Source: an uncultured SAR86 cluster bacterium (GTDB lineage: Bacteria; Pseudomonadota; Gammaproteobacteria; Magnimaribacterales; D2472). From it: 46,439 nucleotides of DNA. The stretch is taken from assembly GCA_902635645.1 (NCBI GenBank), contig CACPON010000008.1, positions 1 through 46,439 of the forward strand, given 5' to 3'. The position numbers and the translations under genes were made by a program. This document shows, piece after piece, positions 17,869-27,307 of this stretch; the stretch's first letter is position 1; every line of letters starts with the position of its first letter. The notes under the pieces were generated by a model that did no database searches, was not told where the DNA came from, and was given only the letters and a program-made list of their open reading frames with translations.

Positions 17869-20055
17869 TTATTTACTTGCACCGCTTTCTGGCCAGGCCA
17901 TTGGTATTTGTTGTTGCGGGTTGAAAACCATAGGTCCATTAATCGGATATGCACCAGCGGCTTGTTCAATTTCTTTTACAGTCAGATACTCACTTGGAGT
18001 CAGTTTGAAAACATCTAAACCTCTAGTTATTTCAGTACCATAAATATATCCATCATAATAATACGCTGACCAGTAACCTCCAGTTACTAAAATTTCATCA
18101 TTAATAGGCCCTCTATCAAAATAAGCTATTTCTTTAGGATTGGCTGAATCAGTAAAATCCATAATTGATATTCCGCCTTGATACCAAGCTTGAACAAAAA
18201 TATCGCGACCTGGAACAGGTATTATAGATCCGTTATGAGCAACACAATTTTCTGTTTCAACTTGTGGTGCAGGCATTTTATAATGGCTCCTAAACTCTAA
18301 TTTATTATCAACTATGTCATAGATGGCATCTGCTCCCCAATCTAATGGATCCCATGCTCTACATCTTGGACGGCCACCGCCACCCCATTCATCAGTAAAT
18401 ATAACTTTCGTTCCGTCATTGTTAAATGTTGCTGAATGCCAATAGGCGAAACCAATATCAGTAACAACATCAAGTCTTTTGGGATTATATGGATCGCTTA
18501 TATCAAACAAAATACCATTTCCAGAACAAGCTCCTGCTGCAATGTTAGCTGATGGGAATACGGTAATATCATGACACTGATCAGTTCTTTTGGTTTCTTG
18601 TGTATCGTCTCCATGATCGCCCCCAACCCATAAGCCACCAAGAGCACCAGTCTCTGGGTCTGCAAAGACAGTTGGACTGCTCACAATTTTAGATTTTGAA
18701 GGGTCAGAAACTGGAATTTCTATAACATCAATTCTGAATAAAGCTGTTCTATTATCTCCAGGTATGTCTCCAATGCATTGCTCCATTTCTTCTTCATCTC
18801 TAACGCTAGAAGTTCCTGAATTATAAACAATAATTTTTCCATCATCAGATGGTCCTGAAACAACTGAATGAGTATGAGATCCTCGGCAAGTTTGAACTGC
18901 ACCCACTTGTTTAGGATTTGTTAAATCTGAGATATCAAAAATCCTAATCCCTCTAAACCTATCAGAACTTGCATCTCTTCCAACGCCATTAGACCCACAG
19001 TCTACTCTGCTTCTAATTTGCTCAACTGACATAATTAAAAGATTTCCTACAATTGAGACATCGCCTTGGCCACCAGGACAAACTATTGACGAAACAAGAC
19101 TCGGAATCCCATCTTTATTAATTTTATACATGTTAAAACCATGATAATTTCCAGCGACAAGCAGATCATCCCTGAAAGCCATATCAGTATTTGCAAAGCT
19201 TAAAATAGGAGATTTTCTTGCTCTTGATTTCTCAAGAGTTGATAATTCTCTATCTTCATCAAGATCTCTTGTGAGGTCTTCTTTACCTTTTGCCTCAGGA
19301 TCGTCTGGATCATAAAATCCAACAGGTTTTCGAAGAGAAGCAATTAGCTCCAAATTAAGAATCGCCTCGTCTGCAATAAAAAGACCAGCAGTTAAGCCAG
19401 ATCTCGGATCATCTGAAAGATTGACCGCAATGATATTCATTCTTTCAATTTCAACACCTTGATCATTTACTAAATCAGCAACAAATTCATTTAAGAGTGG
19501 TTCATTTGCTGATCCTGGATATTTTTTTAGTTCTTTAACCATTTCAAGCGCACCATCATGGTGGGCTATCATTAACTGAAGAAACAATCTATCAAAATCG
19601 GTGCTCTTAGAATTTTCAAGTTCGATAAGTTGTTTTGGAGATGCCATTCCTACCATTTCCATATGCATATGATGGCTATGAGAATCATTTGTTTTAATTT
19701 CTTTTCTAGACTTTAACCAGCTTTCCATGAAATTAATTTCGTCTTCTTGAGAAACGTCAATTCTGTTAGCTAAATCAAGAATTTTTTTGTTGTTAGTTCT
19801 TTTTTTTGCAAGTTTGGACATCACTATTGCTTGTCTATGATGTGTAATCATTCCTTTTAAAAATTTAACATCAGCTTCAACGTAACTTGCTCCAGCTATA
19901 TTCGATGCTAGGGCTGGATCAAGTATCTTTGAATTTTCACCAGGAGCACCAGGTTGAATAATTGGAGCATTATTAGCAAAAGATTGATTTGGTATCAAAA
20001 TTATGAGCGCAACAAAAAGAATATTTTTATGAATTTTTTTGATCATCGTCTTCAT
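17869..20055 (-). CDS. Exported DUF305-LVIVD beta-propeller protein
   Basis: A 728-aa secreted protein with signal peptide (ILFVALIILIPNQSFA). Residues 60-180 are a DUF305 four-helix domain with its metal-binding-type motifs FLKGMITHHRQAI and FLQLMIAHHDGAL, plus a histidine-rich linker SHSHHMHMEM. The remainder (about 235-700) is a beta-propeller of LVIVD type, with repeats such as IRIFDISDLTNPKQVG, ILFDISDPYNPKRLD and ISIMDFTDSANPKEIA. DUF305 domains are often linked to metal (copper) handling. No enzymatic motif is seen in the propeller. The start overlaps the upstream small-protein gene by 29 nt; an ATG three codons later (20046) is an alternative. Confidence 0.85.
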   Translation of the reverse strand: MKTMIKKIHKNILFVALIILIPNQSFANNAPIIQPGAPGENSKILDPALASNIAGASYVEADVKFLKGMITHHRQAIVMSKLAKKRTNNKKILDLANRIDVSQEDEINFMESWLKSRKEIKTNDSHSHHMHMEMVGMASPKQLIELENSKSTDFDRLFLQLMIAHHDGALEMVKELKKYPGSANEPLLNEFVADLVNDQGVEIERMNIIAVNLSDDPRSGLTAGLFIADEAILNLELIASLRKPVGFYDPDDPEAKGKEDLTRDLDEDRELSTLEKSRARKSPILSFANTDMAFRDDLLVAGNYHGFNMYKINKDGIPSLVSSIVCPGGQGDVSIVGNLLIMSVEQIRSRVDCGSNGVGRDASSDRFRGIRIFDISDLTNPKQVGAVQTCRGSHTHSVVSGPSDDGKIIVYNSGTSSVRDEEEMEQCIGDIPGDNRTALFRIDVIEIPVSDPSKSKIVSSPTVFADPETGALGGLWVGGDHGDDTQETKRTDQCHDITVFPSANIAAGACSGNGILFDISDPYNPKRLDVVTDIGFAYWHSATFNNDGTKVIFTDEWGGGGRPRCRAWDPLDWGADAIYDIVDNKLEFRSHYKMPAPQVETENCVAHNGSIIPVPGRDIFVQAWYQGGISIMDFTDSANPKEIAYFDRGPINDEILVTGGYWSAYYYDGYIYGTEITRGLDVFKLTPSEYLTVKEIEQAAGAYPINGPMVFNPQQQIPMAWPESGASK

Positions 20056-20224
20056 TTATTTCCTCTGCTTCACCATCAATAATATTGTTATTATCTTGTT
20101 GTGAGCCAAATCTATTTACTCTGTTATTTCTATTTAATTGTTTAGATGAAGCCTTCATTTTTCCAAGATTAAAAAAAATGAAAAGGGAAATTATGGCTAA
20201 ACTCCCAAAAATCAAAACATTCAA
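20027..20224 (-). CDS. Small single-pass membrane protein of unknown function
   Basis: A 65-aa protein with one N-terminal transmembrane helix (VLIFGSLAIISLFIFFNLGK) and a charged, acidic tail ending EEINEDDDQKNS, predicted inside or as a linker. I do not recognise a family. It begins 4 nt after the BI-1 gene stop and overlaps the DUF305 gene by 29 nt, so all three are probably one operon. Confidence 0.65.
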   Translation of the reverse strand: MNVLIFGSLAIISLFIFFNLGKMKASSKQLNRNNRVNRFGSQQDNNNIIDGEAEEINEDDDQKNS

Positions 20225-20228
20225 AATA

Positions 20229-20975
20229 TTACCTACTTCTTAATTTTGATAGCAGTCTTAATATTTCTAAATACAACCATACTAAAGTAACCATGAGTGA
20301 AAAAGCTCCATACCATTCCATGTATTTTGGCATTCCTTTTTCAGCTCCTTCTTCAATGAAATCAAAATCTAAAACTAAGTTTAAAGCTGCAATAGATACA
20401 ACAAACAATGAAAATCCAATTCCAAAAAGACCACTTGAGTGAATCAATGGTATTCCACTGCCACCAAACAGGCTCATAATAATGCTTACAAAATAAAGCA
20501 AAGCAATACCCATAGTTGCTGAAAAAATCATTAACCTAAAGTTTTCGGTCGGCTTTATCAAACCGCTTTTATAACAGAACAATAATGAAGCTAGAATTCC
20601 AAATGTTAAACCAATGGCTTGTATACCAATACCTGGATACTGAGCTTCAAAAAAAAGGGTTGCGCCGCCTAAGAAAATTCCTTGAGACAATGCATAAAGA
20701 GGTGCGGTAGAGCCTGCTTTTGCTGGACTTCTAAAGATTGTAACAAATCCTAATATCATTCCTATTATCCATGCAGGAATAAAAAGTGCTGGTATATTCC
20801 ATCCAACGAAAGCCCCTGCAAAACATAAACTAAGCAAAATACCAGTTTTGTTAACAGCTCCATCAAGTGTCATTCTCTGATCTAATGGAAGATCATACGT
20901 TGATCCGCCAAAATTTTTAGTAAATGCGGGGTTGCCTGATCTGCCAAATGTATTTAACGCAGAATGTTTTGACAT
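20229..20975 (-). CDS. Bax inhibitor-1/YccA family membrane protein
   Basis: A 248-aa protein with seven hydrophobic helices. The N-terminus (NPAFTKNFGGSTYDLPLDQRMTLDGAVNKTG) matches the YccA-like subgroup, and NLVLDFDFIEEGAEKGMPKYMEWYGAF carries the paired acidic residues expected in the late helices (the proton/calcium-sensing part of BI-1 proteins). Proposed roles include membrane protease modulation and ion leak; the role here is unknown. First gene of the minus-strand run that continues into the small membrane protein and the DUF305 protein. Confidence 0.92.
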   Translation of the reverse strand: MSKHSALNTFGRSGNPAFTKNFGGSTYDLPLDQRMTLDGAVNKTGILLSLCFAGAFVGWNIPALFIPAWIIGMILGFVTIFRSPAKAGSTAPLYALSQGIFLGGATLFFEAQYPGIGIQAIGLTFGILASLLFCYKSGLIKPTENFRLMIFSATMGIALLYFVSIIMSLFGGSGIPLIHSSGLFGIGFSLFVVSIAALNLVLDFDFIEEGAEKGMPKYMEWYGAFSLMVTLVWLYLEILRLLSKLRSR

Positions 20976-21037
20976 ACTAATACTCCTAAAAGTTATATAT
21001 TAAATAGGTATGGTCGCTAATACAAATTTAAACCCAA

Positions 21038-22078
21038 TTATAGGTTTTTAATCCATTTATTGATAAGCTCAACTGCCTCTGTGTGTTCTAAAAATCTACC
21101 CGACTCAGGCATCATTATTCCAGGGTCAAGAGATTGCATTCTGTATAACAAAATAGATTCATCGGGCTTTCCTGGAACAATTGAGTACCTTAAATTATTA
21201 CTAGCTCTACCTGTAGCAACAGGTTTTTTATAGATTCCTAAATTTATTTTTTTACTTTCAAGATAGTCGAGAATAAGACCACTAGTATCTGCTGATCCTC
21301 CATCTATATGGCAATGAGCACAGTTGATATCTAAATAAGATCTTGCTCTATCATTTAAATCTTTTGATTCATCTTGCCAATCTACCATTGATTTTATATT
21401 GAGATTGTTTTCAACCCATCCCATTTGGTGCCATTTCACAAGTTGATTTTTTGAACCTTCAAAATAATTAAAGCTTTTATTTAAATTCCTAGCTTTTGGC
21501 CCAATAGGAGTTATTTTTTTATTTGAGGTATGGCATTCTTTGCACTGATTAATATTCGGAACCCTGTATCGAACATCTACTAAATTTCCATATTCATTGA
21601 TAAATTTAGTTGAAATAGTTTTTCCAGCAATACTTAAAAAAGCTTCATTTTGATCCTCGTTCCAAATATAACTAACGTTAACCCATTCATTATTTTTCTT
21701 TATCAATAGTCGAGTTTCAAGAAGTTGCTTAGAAATATTTGAGTTTTGATAATTATTTAGATATGCAAAAGTCTTTATTAATGCAGTTCCATTTGGAAAA
21801 TCGAATACTTTGTTGTGTCTATAGGCCGCTGTTTTATTTTCTGGAATATATATGAATCTTAATTTATCTGCATAATCTGAAAATAGGGGGCTAGTTAAGT
21901 CATAGGGTAGAACTCCATCAGATGGTATTTGATTATTCATATCTTGAAAAAAACCATATTCTGATAGTTTTTTCGGTGGTTTATCTTGATATATGAGATC
22001 CTCTTTTACGTATACAGAAGAGTCTAAATGACTAAAAAAGAGAAAGCATAACAAGAGTTTTATACTACTTTTAGTCAC
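21038..22078 (-). CDS. Diheme cytochrome c, SO2930/HNE_0200 family
   Basis: A periplasmic electron-transfer protein with N-terminal signal (IKLLLCFLFFSHLDS) and two heme-binding CXXCH motifs, CKECH (179-183) and CAHCH (253-257). Downstream DPGIMMPESGR could supply an axial Met. The pairing with the upstream parallel beta-helix gene matches a known conserved gene pair (TIGR03805/TIGR03806 type). It starts at GTG, overlapping the beta-helix stop by 8 nt (GTGACTAA). Last gene of the diiron operon. Partner and substrate are unknown. Confidence 0.85.
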   Translation of the reverse strand: MTKSSIKLLLCFLFFSHLDSSVYVKEDLIYQDKPPKKLSEYGFFQDMNNQIPSDGVLPYDLTSPLFSDYADKLRFIYIPENKTAAYRHNKVFDFPNGTALIKTFAYLNNYQNSNISKQLLETRLLIKKNNEWVNVSYIWNEDQNEAFLSIAGKTISTKFINEYGNLVDVRYRVPNINQCKECHTSNKKITPIGPKARNLNKSFNYFEGSKNQLVKWHQMGWVENNLNIKSMVDWQDESKDLNDRARSYLDINCAHCHIDGGSADTSGLILDYLESKKINLGIYKKPVATGRASNNLRYSIVPGKPDESILLYRMQSLDPGIMMPESGRFLEHTEAVELINKWIKNL

Positions 22079-23297
22079 TGAATTTTACTTCCGGAAGAGG
22101 GGTAATTGTACCTCTGTAATTATCATAATTTCTCTCAACAGGATTAAAGATTGGCAGCATATATTTAATTGGATTAATAGTTAGAAATGTAGCAGAGCCA
22201 TTATCTCCAAGAATTAATTTTTCATTATCTGGTTGTCCAAAGATTATTTGTTTCATTGGCATTATTCCATCCCAAAAAATATCAGGCATATTTTTATCTG
22301 ATAACTCATACAGAATTTTTGCTAACTCTCCGGTCTCTAAATCTGGGTTATTTCCTGACTTTGTAAATCTATTATTGTGAATCTGGATTGCTCTAGGGTG
22401 AGGATAATAATTTTCATCTTCAGTTTCATATCCATAGGTGACTATCGCAATATTAACGGTATCATTTCCACCTATATCATTTTCAAATATCTCTACATGA
22501 GAGTTTGCTTGAATAATGATTCCAGTTCCTCTTGGCACTTCTCCAACTATATTTCCTTCAGGAGCAAAATTATCAGTATTATTATTAATAGATTTATTTC
22601 TAAAAACTCTTACATGATGGCCGCCTTGTTGGGGAATATCAGGAAGATCAAATACAAGAATCCCACCAGTATTATTTTCTGCATGGTTATCAAAAACATC
22701 AGCATAATATGAGTTTTCGATCTCAATACCAGCTACATTAAATTCTGCTCTACTATTTTTTACAATAATATTTTCAGATTGCCCAACATATATCCCAGCA
22801 TCAGAGGCTCCAATTGCTACACATGAATCTATTAATACATTTTTTGATTCTACGGGATATAACCCATAAGCCCCATTAAGCTGATCTGGTCCATTTGTCC
22901 ACTCGGTTCTTACTCTTATAAAGCTAATACCATGAACACCCTTAACCTTAATGGCATCTCCTTTTGCATCTTCAACTGCAAAGTCTTGGAGTGTAACTCC
23001 ATCAGATGTTACTGAAAGACCTTGAGCTCCTGACATTTGATCTTTAAAAGACAAAATAGTCTTGTTAATGCCATCTCCTTGAAGCGTTAAATTATCTATA
23101 TCAATTGACAGGCTATCTTCAAGTTTATAAAAGCCTTCAGATATGTGAACGATATCTCCAGGATTAGCTAGAATCAAAGCTTCTTGAATTTCAGTGTAAG
23201 GATCAGCTGACGGATAAATGGTTATAGTCTTGCTATAACTAAAAAAGCTTATAAAAATTAAAAAAGAAAAATTAAATAGCTTCAGGAATTTTATCAA
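22071..23297 (-). CDS. Exported parallel beta-helix repeat protein
   Basis: A 408-aa secreted right-handed beta-helix protein. After a signal peptide (LKLFNFSFLIFISFFSYSKT), repeated rungs of carbohydrate-binding/sugar-hydrolase type follow (SENIIVKNSRAEFNVAGIEI, YADVFDNHAENNTGGILVFD). No catalytic signature of pectate or alginate lyases is clear. The start is a TTG inside the end of the diiron gene (26-nt overlap); a CTG four codons on would shorten the overlap but still keep the signal peptide. The non-ATG start suggests coupling to, and lower yield than, the diiron gene. Confidence 0.82.
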   Translation of the reverse strand: MIKFLKLFNFSFLIFISFFSYSKTITIYPSADPYTEIQEALILANPGDIVHISEGFYKLEDSLSIDIDNLTLQGDGINKTILSFKDQMSGAQGLSVTSDGVTLQDFAVEDAKGDAIKVKGVHGISFIRVRTEWTNGPDQLNGAYGLYPVESKNVLIDSCVAIGASDAGIYVGQSENIIVKNSRAEFNVAGIEIENSYYADVFDNHAENNTGGILVFDLPDIPQQGGHHVRVFRNKSINNNTDNFAPEGNIVGEVPRGTGIIIQANSHVEIFENDIGGNDTVNIAIVTYGYETEDENYYPHPRAIQIHNNRFTKSGNNPDLETGELAKILYELSDKNMPDIFWDGIMPMKQIIFGQPDNEKLILGDNGSATFLTINPIKYMLPIFNPVERNYDNYRGTITPLPEVKFSD

Positions 23298-24378
23298 AGC
23301 TTTCTAATGGTTTTTTTAATTCACTCCAATCGCACTCAAAGTCATCGGGTGCATGCTCATATTCAAGCAAACCTAATGCTTCAAATTTTGGGCGAACTTT
23401 ATCAGTCAAAAGCCCAATTCTTGAAAGATTTGGTATGACTCTAGAAAATAAAAAGTTTCTGAACATATCAAAGGTTGCAGTATTTAACTGAAATTCTCTA
23501 GCTTCCTCAGCAGACATGCCTAGGAATTTTTGTTCTGATTTAGTATTGATAAGTCTTTCTCTTGAAATGACACAAGCTTCATAGGCAAACTCAGCTCTAT
23601 CTTCTATTTCTTCTGGAGAGAGAGTTTTAATATAGTCTTCAAGATAATTAATCCCAAAAGTTACATGTCTAGCTTCATCTCTTACAACATAATGCAGTAA
23701 TTGTTTTAATAGGGGGTCTTTGGTTATTGTTTTGAGCATTTGGAAAGCAGCCAGAGCTAAACCTTCAATAATGATTTGCATGCCAATAAATTTTAAATCC
23801 CAGCGTTCATCGGTCAGAATTTTATCTAAAAGAGTTTTTAAAGCTGGATTTATTGGATAATGAATACCTATTTTTTCTTGAAGGTATCTATTGAATACCT
23901 CAACATGTCTAGCTTCATCAAAAGTTTGTGATGCTGCATAAAGCTTTGCATTGTATGTAGGAGCACAAGAGGCTAGTTGGGATGCAACAAGAAGAGCACC
24001 TTGCTCACCATGAAGAAACTGACTCATCAATTCAGCTGTTGAATGCCTATCAAAGAGAATTTTTTCTTCCTCGGTAAGATTTTCATAGGCTTCAAGTGTT
24101 TCGTGGGGGAGTTGCTCATCAGGTTCAACAAGCTTTTCATCAGCGGGATGGGTATAGTCCCATTGTAGGTCTATTGAACCATTCCAATTTAGCTCTTTTC
24201 CAAGTTCATAAAGTTTCTTTATTCTATTATCTGCTATTGTATAGTCCCAGTTATAAGAACCTGTTAATGGCGTGTTAAATATCTCAACCACATCTTCAAC
24301 CTGAAGAGGTGTTAAGTTAACTTCATCATCAAAATATAATAGATCTTCTGGTGGACCTGCTTGTTTATTAATTTTCAT
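23272..24378 (-). CDS. Ferritin-like diiron protein (R2/AurF-like oxygenase)
   Basis: A helical diiron carboxylate protein. Numbered from the ATG, iron ligands are Glu125 (HGEQGALL), Glu155/His158 (FDEARHVEV), Glu205 (IIEGLALA) and Glu235/His238 (RDEARHVTF), the E-ExxH-E-ExxH pattern of ribonucleotide-reductase-R2-like oxidases and N-oxygenases such as AurF. The reaction is unknown. The track start is TTG at 24390; that codon belongs to the ribosome site TTGGGAG, so ATG 24378 (368 aa) is the better start. First gene of an operon with the beta-helix protein and diheme cytochrome, which might serve as exported partners. A perfect palindrome lies 13 nt upstream. Confidence 0.8.
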   Translation of the reverse strand: MKINKQAGPPEDLLYFDDEVNLTPLQVEDVVEIFNTPLTGSYNWDYTIADNRIKKLYELGKELNWNGSIDLQWDYTHPADEKLVEPDEQLPHETLEAYENLTEEEKILFDRHSTAELMSQFLHGEQGALLVASQLASCAPTYNAKLYAASQTFDEARHVEVFNRYLQEKIGIHYPINPALKTLLDKILTDERWDLKFIGMQIIIEGLALAAFQMLKTITKDPLLKQLLHYVVRDEARHVTFGINYLEDYIKTLSPEEIEDRAEFAYEACVISRERLINTKSEQKFLGMSAEEAREFQLNTATFDMFRNFLFSRVIPNLSRIGLLTDKVRPKFEALGLLEYEHAPDDFECDWSELKKPLESFDKIPEAI

Positions 24379-24391
24379 TTTTACTCCCAAC

Positions 24392-24414
24392 TAATGTTTA
24401 CAGTGTAAACATTA
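24392..24414. promoter_or_regulatory. Perfect 23-nt palindrome, probable operator of the diiron operon
   Basis: TAATGTTTACA-G-TGTAAACATTA is an 11-1-11 perfect inverted repeat, 13 nt before the diiron ATG and next to its ribosome site. Its length and symmetry fit a dimeric repressor site such as TetR family. The cognate regulator is not obvious in the window; it is not a Fur, SlmA or OxyR site. Confidence 0.75.
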
Positions 24415-24433
24415 ATTAATTGTAATATAGAAA

Positions 24434-26194
24434 CTAATTCTTGAAAAGTTTTGTTAACTGTTCGAGGAGCACTTCACCGAGTTCTTCGGCTCTGTTTATA
24501 GTTATGGCATTTTTATAGTATTTAGTAACGTCATGACCAATTCCAATTGCTTGTAATTCAACTGAACTATCATTTTCTATTTCAAATATGATTTTTTTAA
24601 GATGATTGTCTAAATACTCTTCATTGTTCGCAGATAAAGTGCTGTCATCAACGGGAGCTCCATCTGATATGACAATAAGTATCTTTCTATCTTCATTTCT
24701 TCTAATCAGTCTGTCATGAGACCAAACTAAAGCTTCACCATCAATATTTTCTTTTAATAAACCCTCTCTTAGCATTGCACCAAAATGTTTTCTTGATCTT
24801 CTCCAGCTATTATCAGCACTTTTATATACTATATGCCGAATGTCATTTAATCGGCCTGGATTCATTTGGCTACCTTGCTTCATCCACTGTTGTTTTGAAT
24901 CTCCGCCTTTCCAGTTTTTAGTAGTAAAACCTAAAATTTCTGTTTTAATTTGACATCGCTCTAAAGTGCTGCCAATTATATCTGTACAAATTGCAGCGAG
25001 ACTGATTGATCTTCCCCTCATTGAACCTGAATTATCTATAAGAAGGGTAACAATAGTATCCTTAAAATTATTTTCTGTTTCTTGTTTAAAGCTAAGAGGA
25101 TAACCAGGTTTAGCAACTACTCTATGAAGTCTGGCAGTATCAAGCATCCCTTCTTCAAGATTATAATTCCAGCTAGTATTTTGTTGAGCTAACAATAGTC
25201 TTTGTAATCTATTTGCTAATTTTCCTATAGTAGTTTGATGAGGCTTTATTAAATTATCTAATTGTGTCCTTAATCTGATAGCTTCATCAGGAGTTATAAG
25301 GTCTTTTGCATCAATAATTTCGTCATACTCTTTTGTAAAGATAGAATAATTATTATTGGCCAATGTATAGTCATTATTTGGATATGCTAATACATCAATC
25401 TCTTCATCAATTGCAGTACCGTCTGCCATTTCTGGAGTTTGCTCAATATTTTCAAAATCTATATTTAAATCATCCAGTGATGCTTCAGCATCACCTGATT
25501 CACTGTCACTAGTATTCTCAATTTCATCTTCAATATCATCTGTACTACCTGGAGAGTCAAAAGGTTCTTCTTCATCTTCAATATTGTCATCTTTGATTGA
25601 TTTAAGGAGTCTGATTGTTTTCAAAAAATCTAAGGAAGCTTTTTGAAATTTATCTTGATCATCTATGGAAGAAATTAAGCTATTTTTAATATCATCTAAT
25701 GCGTTGTTAGCTGCATATGTTTCATTAAATTCTTTTAAAAGCTGCTTTAATGATGTAGACAAATTAATACCACTTGCATCCTTAAGCCAAAGATTTGTGC
25801 ACAAAGCTAGATAATGTGGTGATTTTTTATCATCTACATTTATTGATTTGAGATACTCGGTAATGTTTGTTTTCGAACCTTTGTAATAATTAGACCCCAA
25901 AATTTCAACACGTGACATTTCCAGTTCGTTGAAAACAACTCTTGCAGGAACACTGAGTTCTACTTCGGGTTTAATTTTATGGAATAAATACCAAAAAGCC
26001 TGAAAGTCTGCCTCTCCTCTCCATGATGGTAAATCTTTTGAAGAGCGAGGAGCTGATGTTAATGTTGCTAGATTTTGAGCTGGAGGTCTTTGAGGAATAC
26101 CATTTTTAGACGTAATAGTCTTTATTTTTGAAATCGATTTTACAGATGATAATGCAGCTTCATGAAGTTTATCTCTGTGTTTAACCCAGCTCAT
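24434..26194 (-). CDS. cobT: CobT-like VWA-domain protein
   Basis: Homolog of the CobT subunit of aerobic cobaltochelatase. The C-terminal von Willebrand A domain holds a MIDAS motif [10 protein letters not shown] (about 390-400) and supporting residues near [10 protein letters not shown]. The middle is a highly acidic, low-complexity linker ([20 protein letters not shown]), typical of CobT. Length 586 aa. It follows cobS after 6 nt. No cobN or other cobalamin gene is nearby, so the pair may act on another target; see findings. The motif call is firm, the chelatase role is not. Confidence 0.85.
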   Translation of the reverse strand: MSWVKHRDKLHEAALSSVKSISKIKTITSKNGIPQRPPAQNLATLTSAPRSSKDLPSWRGEADFQAFWYLFHKIKPEVELSVPARVVFNELEMSRVEILGSNYYKGSKTNITEYLKSINVDDKKSPHYLALCTNLWLKDASGINLSTSLKQLLKEFNETYAANNALDDIKNSLISSIDDQDKFQKASLDFLKTIRLLKSIKDDNIEDEEEPFDSPGSTDDIEDEIENTSDSESGDAEASLDDLNIDFENIEQTPEMADGTAIDEEIDVLAYPNNDYTLANNNYSIFTKEYDEIIDAKDLITPDEAIRLRTQLDNLIKPHQTTIGKLANRLQRLLLAQQNTSWNYNLEEGMLDTARLHRVVAKPGYPLSFKQETENNFKDTIVTLLIDNSGSMRGRSISLAAICTDIIGSTLERCQIKTEILGFTTKNWKGGDSKQQWMKQGSQMNPGRLNDIRHIVYKSADNSWRRSRKHFGAMLREGLLKENIDGEALVWSHDRLIRRNEDRKILIVISDGAPVDDSTLSANNEEYLDNHLKKIIFEIENDSSVELQAIGIGHDVTKYYKNAITINRAEELGEVLLEQLTKLFKN

Positions 26195-26200
26195 AAAGTT

Positions 26201-27172
26201 TTATGAGGTCTCATTAAGATCAATATCGAAACATCTCTGAAAATATTCATTAATAATTGGCTTTTCCAAATCGTCACATTTATTCAAGAATGTTAATTTA
26301 AAGGAATCACCGATATCTTTAAAAATTTTAAAGTTCTGAGCCCATGATATGACTGTTCTAGGCGACATAAGAATGGATATATCTCCATTGGCAAAGCCAT
26401 TTCTTGTCAAATTGGCAAGCTTAATCATATTTTTAACAATTTCTTGATTTTTAGTTGTTTTTAATTCTCCAACCTTGGATAAAACTACTTTTAGTTCTTG
26501 ATTAACATCAAGATAATTTAAGGTAGATAAAATATGCCATCTATCCATTTGGCCCTGATTAATTTGCTGAGTTCCATGATACAAACCAGTTACATCACCA
26601 AGACCTACCGTGTTTGTTGTAGCAAATAATCTAAAAGATGGGTGTGGTTCGATAACTTTATTTTGATCAAGTAGAGTTAATTTGCCCTCTACTTCAAGAA
26701 TTCTTTGTATAACGAACATAACATCTGGTCTTCCAGCATCATATTCATCAAAGACAAGTGCTACAGGGTTTTGTATAGACCATGGAAGCAATCCTTCTTG
26801 AAATTCAGTTATTTGTTTTCCATCTTTAAGTTTAATAGCATCTTTTCCAAGCAAATCTATTCTGCTTATGTGACTATCCAAATTAATTCTTACACATGGC
26901 CAATTTAAGCGAGCTGCAATTTGCTCTATATGAGTGGATTTACCCGTTCCGTGAAAACCTTGAACCATAACTCGTCTGTTATGATTAAATCCTGCAAGTA
27001 TTGATAATGTTGTTTCCTTATCGAAGATATATCCCTCATCAATTTCTGGGACCCATTCTGTTTTTTCTTTGAAGCCTTTAACAGACATTTTTGAATCTAT
27101 TTTAAAGATATCAGAAACTTCTAATTTTTCGTTAGGTTTGGTAGGTAATTCAATACTTTTATTAATGGTCAT
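26201..27172 (-). CDS. cobS: CobS-like AAA+ ATPase
   Basis: A 323-aa AAA+ ATPase of the MoxR/CobS group. Walker A GFHGTGKS (72-79) and Walker B ALVFDEYD (138-145) are clear, and the text around INLDSHISRIDLLGKDAI and LFATTNTVGLGDVTGLYHGT is characteristic of CobS, which with CobT forms the chaperone-like part of the cobalt chelatase. First gene of a two-gene operon with the VWA partner 6 nt downstream. Without CobN in view, its client is uncertain. Confidence 0.88.
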   Translation of the reverse strand: MTINKSIELPTKPNEKLEVSDIFKIDSKMSVKGFKEKTEWVPEIDEGYIFDKETTLSILAGFNHNRRVMVQGFHGTGKSTHIEQIAARLNWPCVRINLDSHISRIDLLGKDAIKLKDGKQITEFQEGLLPWSIQNPVALVFDEYDAGRPDVMFVIQRILEVEGKLTLLDQNKVIEPHPSFRLFATTNTVGLGDVTGLYHGTQQINQGQMDRWHILSTLNYLDVNQELKVVLSKVGELKTTKNQEIVKNMIKLANLTRNGFANGDISILMSPRTVISWAQNFKIFKDIGDSFKLTFLNKCDDLEKPIINEYFQRCFDIDLNETS

Positions 27173-27307
27173 TATTCATACTTTAGTAAATTAGGTTGAC
27201 ATCATACTTTTTGGTATATGAAAGTTCTAGTTTTTTTACAAACCATGTAAGATGAGTATCTATAATTAAAACACTAATCGAAATAATTTTATACCTGGAA
27301 AAGCATA

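Noticed and set aside
23272-24390. TTG start of the diiron gene at 24390
   Set aside because: That codon is part of the ribosome site TTGGGAG for the ATG at 24378.
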